Source of the DNA: CAZQKL01 sp964593895 [NCBI: uncultured bacterium]
Lineage (GTDB): Bacteria; DYJV01
Direction of reading: 5' to 3'
Length of the DNA: 9,862 nucleotides
Assembly (NCBI GenBank): GCA_964593895.1
Contig: CAZQKL010000077.1
Location: 1 to 9,862 of the forward strand
The stretch's first letter is position 1. Every line of letters starts with the position of its first letter. Below are positions 1 through 6,272 of the stretch, piece after piece. Under the pieces are notes generated by a model. The model did not search any database. It saw only the letters and a program-made list of their open reading frames with translations, and was not told where the DNA came from. The position numbers and the translations under genes were made by a program.

Positions 1-1
1 A

Positions 2-921
2 ATTTATCTTTTAAAAAAAATTGCTCCAGAAGTTAAATTACATTTATCAACACAGGCAATACTACTAATTTTTTGTCTGTAAAATTCTGGAAAGATATAG
101 GAATTAAAAGAATAAACCTTGCGAGAGAACTTTCCCTTGAAGACATTAAAGAAATTAGAAGAAAAAATAAAGATATTGAACTTGAAGTGTTTATTCATGG
201 TGCTATGTGCATGGCTATAAGCGGAAGATGTTTATTAAGTAATTTTTTAACTGGAAGAGCATCCAATCAAGGTGAGTGCACTCATCCATGTAGATGGAAA
301 TATTATTTTATTGAAGAAACAAGAAAGAATGAAATTTTTGAAATAGAAGAGGATGATAGAGGAATATATCTATTCAATTCAAAGGACTTGTGCGGAATAT
401 ATTTTATTCCAGATTTAATAAAAATTGGAATTGATTCTTTAAAAATAGAAGGAAGAATGAAAAGTGCATATTATGTTGCAAATGTTGTAAGGATTTATAG
501 AAAAGCAATTGATGAATATTACAATAATCCAGAAAAATTTAAAATAAAAGATGAATGGTTAGAAGAATTAAAACTTGTTAGCCACAGAGATTATACAAAA
601 GGATTTTTTTTAAAAAGAAATTTTATTGATATGCAAAAGATAGATTCGTCAAAATATATTAGAAAGGCTGACTTTTTAGGATTAGTTTTAGAGGTTAATA
701 AAGATAAAATTTTTATTGAGGTTAGAAATAAAATAAAAAAAGATGATGAAGTTGAAATTATTACTAAAGATTTAAAAAATATTAAACTTAAATTTGATGA
801 ATTCTACAATTTAGATGGTGAAAAAATAGAAATAGCAAATCCAAACTCAATTATTTATATAAAAAATAGAAACTTTCCAATACATGAAAATTCAATATTA
901 AGAAGAAAGCACCTCCCATAA
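2..921 (+). CDS. U32 family peptidase-like protein (TrhP/YegQ-related), 5' partial with a frameshift near position 58
   Basis: U32 proteins are no longer thought of mainly as proteases. TrhP/YegQ and relatives carry Fe-S clusters and support hydroxylation of tRNA U34 (established for the family). The stretch from E38 to S56 of the continuous part (counted from a TTG at 73) fits the U32 signature E-x-F-x2-G-A-x-C-x4-G-x-C-x2-S. C46, C53, C69/C73 and C107 are candidate cluster ligands. KIEGRMKSAYYVANVVRIYR and HRDYTKGFF are also typical, and a beta-rich C-terminal domain occupies about residues 200-282. Bases 2-58 read in another frame as IAPEVKLHLSTQA, which is the family sequence that should come just before NTTNFLSVKFW. 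The reading frame therefore shifts at about 56-60, consistent with loss of one A. The TTG at 73 has no Shine-Dalgarno and would start inside the barrel, so it is probably not a real start. The true start lies left of the window. The TrhP assignment is inferred; another U32 subgroup is possible. Confidence 0.82.
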
Positions 922-1452
922 TTTTCCAATTAAACATATTGAAAATGGCACTGTAAAAATTGACAATAATCCATATGGAAAAATTGCAATGCCATTAATG
1001 ATTATAATGAATAAAATTGCTAACAAAGAGATAGGAATATTTTTATTAAAAAACTTCATGCTTAATTTTATAGCAGAAATAACATCTATTTTTTCTTTAA
1101 CAATTATTGGCAATGCAAAAATTGTTGAAATAAAAAAATATAATCCTGGTATAATAAGCAAAATTCCACCTAAAATAGAACCTAAAATCACAATAATTTC
1201 ATAAAGTAAAATATTCTTTGCTAAAAATTTATTTTTAAATCCAATAAACAAATCGTCAAATTCTTTTTTTTCTTTTTTAAAAATCACATTATACATCCCT
1301 GCAATAAAAAAGCATCTTAAAATTTCTCCTCCAATTATTGTAAATTTGTATAATAGAAAGTAGATAACTTCCATTAAGATTGTTTGAAGAACAAGGAGAG
1401 AAAGATTTGAGAAAAAAACTTCCCATGTTTGAGAAAAAATCCTTTTTATCAT
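898..1452 (-). CDS. small multi-pass inner-membrane protein (DUF975/YciC/GPDPase_memb-like)
   Basis: The product has 184 residues and is almost entirely hydrophobic, with likely membrane segments at about 12-38, 41-58, 80-118 (probably two) and 138-175. The run GGILLIIPGLYFFISTIFAL, followed by a polar turn and SAIKLSMKFFNKN, is the pattern seen in loosely related membrane families (DUF975, YciC, the membrane domain of some glycerophosphodiesterases). There a glycine/proline helix break comes before an 'A-L-x-x-S' helix. No catalytic motif is visible and the biochemical role is unknown. The ATG overlaps the ftsK stop codon in an ATGA arrangement and has no Shine-Dalgarno upstream, so translation probably depends on ribosomes finishing ftsK. 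Its last 24 bp overlap the convergent U32 gene. It is the last gene of the minus-strand cluster within the window. Confidence 0.8.
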   Translation of the reverse strand: MIKRIFSQTWEVFFSNLSLLVLQTILMEVIYFLLYKFTIIGGEILRCFFIAGMYNVIFKKEKKEFDDLFIGFKNKFLAKNILLYEIIVILGSILGGILLIIPGLYFFISTIFALPIIVKEKIDVISAIKLSMKFFNKNIPISLLAILFIIIINGIAIFPYGLLSIFTVPFSICLIGKLWEVLSS

Positions 1453-3503
1453 ATTGGTTTTATTAATACTTTTCTTGGTTTACTTCCATCTGCTGGCCCA
1501 ACAATCCCTTCTTCTTCCATTTTTTCAATAATTTTTGCAGCTCTATTATATCCAATTTTAAATTTCCTCTGAAGTAAAGAAATTGAAACTTCCTCAAGAT
1601 GAGATACAAAATCAACTGCCTGGTCCCAAATTGGGTCATATTCATCACTTTTATCAAAATTTAAACTGTAATCTTTTTTCAAATTTTCTTCATTAAAGCT
1701 TAAAATTTCCTCTTCCATAAATTCTACATCTTTATATGTTTCTTTTAAATAATCTATAATCTTTAAAATTTCCTCTTCACTTATATACGCTCCTTGAAGT
1801 CTAACAACATTTGATGTCCCAGGTGGTAAAAAAAGCATATCTCCCATTCCAAGTAAAGATTCTGCACCCATATGGTCAAGAATTGTCCTTGAATCAGCTC
1901 TTGAGGTAACTTTAAAAGCAATTCGTGAAGGAAGATTATTTTTTATAATTCCAGTTATAACATCCACAGATGGTCTCTGAGTTGCCAAAATTAAATGTAT
2001 CCCTGCTGCCCTTGCTTTCTGAGCAAGTCTTGCAATTAAAGTTTCAAGTTCCTTTGAAGCAATCATCATTAAATCAGCAAGCTCATCAATTATTATAACA
2101 ATATATGGCAATCTTTCATTTTCCCCAACTTTCTCATTAAGTTGCCTAATATCTCTCACTCCCTTTTCAGTCATCAAATCGTATCTTCTCTCCATTTCAT
2201 AAATTGCCCATTTTAAAGAAGTTAATGCTTTTTCAGGTTCAGAAATAACAGGCAAAAGTAAATGTGGAATTTCATTATAAAATGATAATTCAAGTTTTTT
2301 AGGGTCAATAAGGATAAATCTAACTTCTTCAAATGAAGATTTGTAAATAATGCTATTAATTAAAACATTTATGCAAACACTTTTTCCAGAACCTGTTGAA
2401 CCTGCAATAAGTAAATGAGGCATTTTTGCAAGGTCTGAAATGTAGGGTTTGCCATCAATTGTTTTCCCGATAGCTAAAGTCAATGGAGATTTTGATTTTT
2501 TAAATTCATCTGAAGTAACAATCTCCTTAAAAAATACTGTTTCTCTTTTTTCATTTGAGACCTCTATACCAACCACATCTTTTCCAGGGATTGGAGCAAC
2601 AATCCTCACACTTTGAGCTTTTAATGCCATTGTAATGTCATTTTGCAGAGATGTAATTCTACTCAATTTTATCCCTGAATCTGGTTTAAATTCAAAAAGT
2701 GTTACTGCAGGACCCTTGATTATATTTATGATTTCACCATTAATATTAAAATCTCTAAATTTGTCCAGTAATTTTTGAGCTTTCTTTTCAAGTTCCTCAG
2801 AAAAATCATTACTTTTTGAAAAATTATTAATTTTTAAAAAATTCTCAGAAGGAGGGGTATATTTATTGATAGATTTTGTTTCCTTCTCAATACTCTTTTT
2901 TTTATCATTTTTTTTATCTTTTCTAACAATTTGCTGAATAAACTCTTTCTCATTATTTACATTATCTATGATTTTCTCTTTTTTTTTAATTTTAATATTT
3001 GAAATCTCAGGAAGTTTAAACTTTAAAACTTGAGGGAAAAGTCCAATAATTGAAATTCCTAATAAACATACGATAATTAAAAAAGCTCCAACAAAATTAA
3101 AGTATTTCACAAAAAAATTTACTATAAAATTTCCAATAATTCCTCCAATAAATATACTATGGGAAAATATTGTAATTTTTTGAAAAAAAAGTTGAATAAA
3201 AGAGCATAAAAAAACAATAAAAAATGTTCCAATAATTATATCATAAATTTTTATTTTCAATTTTTCACTGATTTGAAACCAGCAAATTATTAATGTTAAA
3301 ATTGCAATGAGATAAGAAACAATGCCAAATAATTGAAAAAAAATCTCTGAAATAGTTGCGCCAACAGGTCCACATAAATTTTTTACTTTTTTTGTCGAAT
3401 ATACAAATAAAGATGGGTCTTGCGGATGATATGAAATTATACTTAAAAATAAAATTAAAGTTACTAATGCAAATGTAATTTTTGCTACTTTTTTTTTCAT
3501 CAT
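1449..3503 (-). CDS. ftsK: DNA translocase FtsK/SpoIIIE
   Basis: FtsK is a septum-anchored ATPase that pumps DNA to clear the division site and helps resolve chromosome dimers. With the chosen start it has 684 residues. The N-terminal membrane part has four or five helices in about residues 8-157. A Lys/Asp/Asn-rich linker runs to about 238, shorter than in E. coli. The alpha/beta motor follows, with Walker A GSTGSGKS at 368-375, Walker B VIIIDEL with D473/E474, and LATQRPSVDVITG at about 506-518. A winged-helix gamma domain at about 621-684 contains FKIGYNRAAKIIEKMEEEGI, the part that reads chromosome-orientation motifs. The family layout is complete. The open frame extends upstream to a TTG at 3536, but the ATG at 3503 overlaps the uppP stop as ATGA and gives a normal FtsK N-terminus. 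A second ATG follows immediately at 3500. A run of nine A's then encodes Lys2-4 of that start, a possible slippage site. Confidence 0.96.
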   Translation of the reverse strand: MMKKKVAKITFALVTLILFLSIISYHPQDPSLFVYSTKKVKNLCGPVGATISEIFFQLFGIVSYLIAILTLIICWFQISEKLKIKIYDIIIGTFFIVFLCSFIQLFFQKITIFSHSIFIGGIIGNFIVNFFVKYFNFVGAFLIIVCLLGISIIGLFPQVLKFKLPEISNIKIKKKEKIIDNVNNEKEFIQQIVRKDKKNDKKKSIEKETKSINKYTPPSENFLKINNFSKSNDFSEELEKKAQKLLDKFRDFNINGEIINIIKGPAVTLFEFKPDSGIKLSRITSLQNDITMALKAQSVRIVAPIPGKDVVGIEVSNEKRETVFFKEIVTSDEFKKSKSPLTLAIGKTIDGKPYISDLAKMPHLLIAGSTGSGKSVCINVLINSIIYKSSFEEVRFILIDPKKLELSFYNEIPHLLLPVISEPEKALTSLKWAIYEMERRYDLMTEKGVRDIRQLNEKVGENERLPYIVIIIDELADLMMIASKELETLIARLAQKARAAGIHLILATQRPSVDVITGIIKNNLPSRIAFKVTSRADSRTILDHMGAESLLGMGDMLFLPPGTSNVVRLQGAYISEEEILKIIDYLKETYKDVEFMEEEILSFNEENLKKDYSLNFDKSDEYDPIWDQAVDFVSHLEEVSISLLQRKFKIGYNRAAKIIEKMEEEGIVGPADGSKPRKVLIKPI

Positions 3504-4258
3504 ATTATAAAAGATAAAATTCCCACAGTCCAGCAATAATATGAAAAATATTTTAAACTTTTGATTTCAGTCATAATGGATAAAATTTTTAAAGAAACAA
3601 TTCCTGTTATTGTAGAAAATAAAAATCCTGAAATGTAAGGAATATAATAAGAATGAGGAATATGCTGAAAATCTTTTAATGATAACACAACAGCACCTAA
3701 AATTGCAGGGATTGAAAGTAAAAAAGAAAATTTTACAGCAACTTCCCTTTTAAGATTTCTAAAAATTCCAGCTGTTATTGTTGAACCAGACCTTGAAACT
3801 CCTGGAATTATAGCTATTGCCTGAAATACACCAATAATAATTGCATCAATTATTGTTATATCTTCTTCTTTTTTATCTGTAATTGTAATTTTATCACTAA
3901 TGTAGAGTAAAAATCCTGTAAAAATTAATGAAACTCCAACAAGTTTTACATTTTGAAATAGATTTTCAATAAAGTTTTTGAAAAAAATTCCAACAATTCC
4001 TGCAGGGACTGTTCCAATAATTAATAAAATTATAAGTCTTTTTCTTTTAAATGATAAAATTTCCAAAATATCTTTTCTAAAATAGATTAAAACTGAAAAA
4101 AGTGTGCCTAAATGAAGAAAAACATCAAAAGAAATTCCAGGTTGATGAAAATTCTTAAATAGAGATTGAATTATTACAAGGTGACCTGAACTGCTCACAG
4201 GTAAAAATTCTGTTAATCCCTGAATAATGCCTAAAATTATTCCCTGGACTAAATTCAT
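3500..4258 (-). CDS. uppP: undecaprenyl-diphosphate phosphatase (UppP/BacA)
   Basis: This integral membrane enzyme removes a phosphate from undecaprenyl pyrophosphate. It regenerates the lipid carrier used for peptidoglycan and other surface polymers, and extra activity gives bacitracin tolerance (family knowledge). The 252-residue product has both family motifs. QGLTEFLPVSSSGH lies at 13-26, with E17 conserved and Q in place of the first E of the E. coli motif, a common variant. PGVSRSGST lies at 152-160 and contains the catalytic R156. About seven or eight hydrophobic helices fill the rest, and the length is normal for the family. The frame could extend to a TTG at 4279, but the ATG at 4258 gives the standard MNLVQGIILG start and sits one base after the upstream stop (TAAGATG). 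The Shine-Dalgarno is weak or absent, suggesting coupling to the VCBS gene. The gene's end overlaps ftsK by 4 nt. Confidence 0.96.
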   Translation of the reverse strand: MNLVQGIILGIIQGLTEFLPVSSSGHLVIIQSLFKNFHQPGISFDVFLHLGTLFSVLIYFRKDILEILSFKRKRLIILLIIGTVPAGIVGIFFKNFIENLFQNVKLVGVSLIFTGFLLYISDKITITDKKEEDITIIDAIIIGVFQAIAIIPGVSRSGSTITAGIFRNLKREVAVKFSFLLSIPAILGAVVLSLKDFQHIPHSYYIPYISGFLFSTITGIVSLKILSIMTEIKSLKYFSYYCWTVGILSFII

Positions 4259-4259
4259 C

Positions 4260-6176
4260 TTAGTAAACTGGGAAAGCAATTAAAAATGATGAAGCTTTTT
4301 TACTTAATGGATTTACAGCGCTTTTCTTTATAACACCGCAAACAAGCTCATTATTTAATACAGTTATACCCTCAATTGCTCCATCAACTTTTCCTGAATA
4401 TGGTTTCATTGCAACATCACCAAAATTGTTTATATAAACTACCCTAACCTCACCTTTTTTAAATAGACCAATATCTCCAAGAATTATATCTCCTGTAGCA
4501 TAATTTTTTACTATTAACACCCCTTCTCTACCTTTTTCATCTTTTCTGAATATAATCGGTTTTGGGTCAATTGCCTGAGGTTTTGTATATTGGAATTTTT
4601 CTGTTCCCAAATTCCAGGAGACTATATTAAAACTTCCACCTAAAGATTCATCCCCGGTATAGATATTTTCTCCATTTTTATAAACAATCAACCTGTGAAT
4701 ACTGTTTATAAATAAAAGTTCTTTTTTACCATCTCCATCTATATCAGCTTTAACTGAGGAAGGTAATCTAAAACCAAAAGGTATCCATACCCTTTTTACT
4801 CTTTTTACTGAACTTCCTGAAAGCTTCAATTCATACAATGCATCTCCAAAAATATTCTCTTCATCAAAAGTTTGACCAGCAAGTTCCTCTTTTCCATCAT
4901 TATCAAAATCAAATCCTCCAAGAATTAAATTTATATTACTTGCTATTTCAACTAAATGATTTTGTTTTATCTTAAAAATTTTTGAGCTCATTCCATCTTT
5001 TTCCAAAATATTTTCTATAACTTCTTTTTTACCATCTCCATCTGCATCTACAAATTGAACATTCATTATTTGCCCAAAACCTTTATATTTTACTCTATCA
5101 AGTCTTCTAAAAACATTGCCATTAACAATTTCTCCATAAACAATTTCACTACTTTCAGAATAGATTAATCTGTTATCATCAAAATCTATTGATTTTAACT
5201 TTCCAGGAATTAAAGCTATTTTCCTAAATTTTACAACTTCAGGTTTTAATCCTTCAAGTGTTGTAAATTTATACTTAGATTGTTGTTTTTTCTCAATTTT
5301 TTTTACAGGTTTTGGATATTTAGGCAAATTTGGATATTGAGGAACTTTATTTATATTAACCTGAGCTTGAGGGCCCATTGGATAAACAGGCAGTCCAGGA
5401 TAAGTTGGAAGATTACTTGTAGGGGTTATAATTTTTTGTTGGGAAGTTCCAACACCAAAAGTTTGACTTTTGTATGCAAGCATCTTTTGAGAAAGTTTAA
5501 AAGTATCAGAATAAACTCCTATATTCATTCCAGTGTAAAATGATGAAAATTCAACACTTACATCTTTTTCTTGGGGATTTTCAGTATCTTTAATAAAAAT
5601 TTTCATATTCAAATAATAAACATCCTTTGATTGCTTATTTATATTTACCTGCATTTGATTTGGGAAAATAATTTGAATTGAAGGGAATTTTGCACCTGCA
5701 AGCTCTAAATAACTTTCAACATCATAAGCTTGCAAAGGTTTATCTGTTAAATTTTTAATTCCTTTAACATAAAAAACTACTCTTTTTGTAAATCTTGCTA
5801 AATCTCCAGGCTTAATATGACCTGTATTATCAATTATATCACCAATAGCAACAGTTCCAACTTTATCTTTAATTGAAATAATCCCAACATGAGTATCCAA
5901 AAAACCTATAAATTTTCCTGTTAATTGATTGTAAAGTTTCTTTTCATGTCTGTAAATTGTAACTTCTGCACCAACTGGTGGAATTATATTATTTTCAAAC
6001 TGGACTGCTGCTTCATCTCTTTCAGGAATTATTGCAACAACTTCTCCTTCATATGAAAACTGTTTTAATACTTTTGAAAAAATATCATAAAAAGCTTTAT
6101 CAAGTGTTTTTGCTATTCCAATATTTGAAAGAAAAGTAAAACAAAAAAATATAAATAAAATTAATCTCTTTTTCAT
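4260..6176 (-). CDS. exported FG-GAP/VCBS-repeat protein with FlgT-C-like N-terminal domain, function unknown
   Basis: The product has 638 residues. A signal peptide (KKRLILFIFFCFTFLS...IGIA, cleavage near residue 22) sends it across the inner membrane. No lipobox cysteine is seen. Residues ~44-128 contain a small beta domain (EGEVVAI ... VGAEVTIYR ... LTGKFIG ... VGIISI ... IGDII) resembling the C-terminal FlgT-like domain of many deltaproteobacterial envelope proteins. Residues ~256-292 are a low-complexity Pro/Tyr linker with repeated P-x-Y-P and L-P-x-Y-P units. The C-terminal half carries three DxDxDG calcium-type loops, at 377-385 (DADGDGKKE), 423-431 (DFDNDGKEE) and 478-486 (DIDGDGKKE). 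These are the hallmark of FG-GAP/VCBS beta-propeller blades. The frame opens at a GTG at 6182, but the ATG at 6176 is preferred because AAAGGGAG lies 5 nt upstream of it. The gene comes just before uppP and ftsK, which suggests an envelope role. I infer this only from context; no enzymatic motif is visible. Confidence 0.85.
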   Translation of the reverse strand: MKKRLILFIFFCFTFLSNIGIAKTLDKAFYDIFSKVLKQFSYEGEVVAIIPERDEAAVQFENNIIPPVGAEVTIYRHEKKLYNQLTGKFIGFLDTHVGIISIKDKVGTVAIGDIIDNTGHIKPGDLARFTKRVVFYVKGIKNLTDKPLQAYDVESYLELAGAKFPSIQIIFPNQMQVNINKQSKDVYYLNMKIFIKDTENPQEKDVSVEFSSFYTGMNIGVYSDTFKLSQKMLAYKSQTFGVGTSQQKIITPTSNLPTYPGLPVYPMGPQAQVNINKVPQYPNLPKYPKPVKKIEKKQQSKYKFTTLEGLKPEVVKFRKIALIPGKLKSIDFDDNRLIYSESSEIVYGEIVNGNVFRRLDRVKYKGFGQIMNVQFVDADGDGKKEVIENILEKDGMSSKIFKIKQNHLVEIASNINLILGGFDFDNDGKEELAGQTFDEENIFGDALYELKLSGSSVKRVKRVWIPFGFRLPSSVKADIDGDGKKELLFINSIHRLIVYKNGENIYTGDESLGGSFNIVSWNLGTEKFQYTKPQAIDPKPIIFRKDEKGREGVLIVKNYATGDIILGDIGLFKKGEVRVVYINNFGDVAMKPYSGKVDGAIEGITVLNNELVCGVIKKSAVNPLSKKASSFLIAFPVY

Positions 6177-6181
6177 AATCA

Positions 6182-6189
6182 CTCCCTTT
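6182..6189 (-). promoter_or_regulatory. ribosome binding site of the VCBS-repeat gene
   Basis: The minus strand reads AAAGGGAG, then TGATT, then ATG at 6176. The GGGAG core at 5-nt spacing favours ATG 6176 over the in-frame GTG at 6182, which would overlap the Shine-Dalgarno itself. Confidence 0.7.
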
Positions 6190-6195
6190 GTGAAA

Positions 6196-6266
6196 TTGAT
6201 TATTTGGTTACAATAATTTTAAGGAATAATCAACAATTTTTTGAAAAGAAGGGGGAGGTTGATTAT
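6196..6266. repeat. three alternating copies of TTGATTAT / ATAATCAA in the gap before the VCBS gene
   Basis: TTGATTATT lies at 6196-6204, its complement AATAATCAA at 6225-6233 (extending to ATAATCAAC at 6226-6234), and GTTGATTAT at 6258-6266. In the minus-strand RNA the middle copy can pair with either outer copy. Pairing with the copy at 6258-6266 can extend to about 14 pairs, using G-U pairs, by recruiting the G run at 6267-6271. That would disrupt the terminator-like stem. The arrangement resembles attenuator or riboregulator geometry, or a set of operator half-sites. The region is AT-rich, so chance is not excluded. Confidence 0.45.
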
Positions 6267-6272
6267 CCCCCT
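6244..6272 (-). terminator. candidate intrinsic terminator after the TRAP permease gene
   Basis: On the minus strand, AGGGGG (6272-6267, including the last two bases of the permease TAG stop) can pair with CCCCCT (6255-6250) around an 11-nt loop. TCTTTT follows. The stem is short and the loop contains one arm of the nearby repeat. It may therefore be a weak or conditional terminator separating the transport genes from the VCBS-uppP-ftsK cluster. Confidence 0.45.

Noticed and set aside
989-1204. Plus-strand open frame of 71 codons opposite the membrane-protein gene
   Set aside because: It lies wholly inside the well-supported minus-strand gene, has no convincing ribosome binding site, and its Ile/Lys-rich composition just mirrors AT-rich antisense sequence.
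6190-6240. Possible promoter for the VCBS gene, with AATAAT at 6204-6199 as a -10 box
   Set aside because: No acceptable -35 element lies 16-18 bp upstream, and such -10 matches are expected by chance in this AT-rich DNA.
6243-6258. GAAGGGGGAGG on the plus strand as an FtsK orientation motif (KOPS/SRS-like) or a plus-strand ribosome binding site
   Set aside because: It does not match GGGNAGGG or GAGAAGGG exactly and no plus-strand gene follows. It is better explained as the terminator-like C5/G5 stem.
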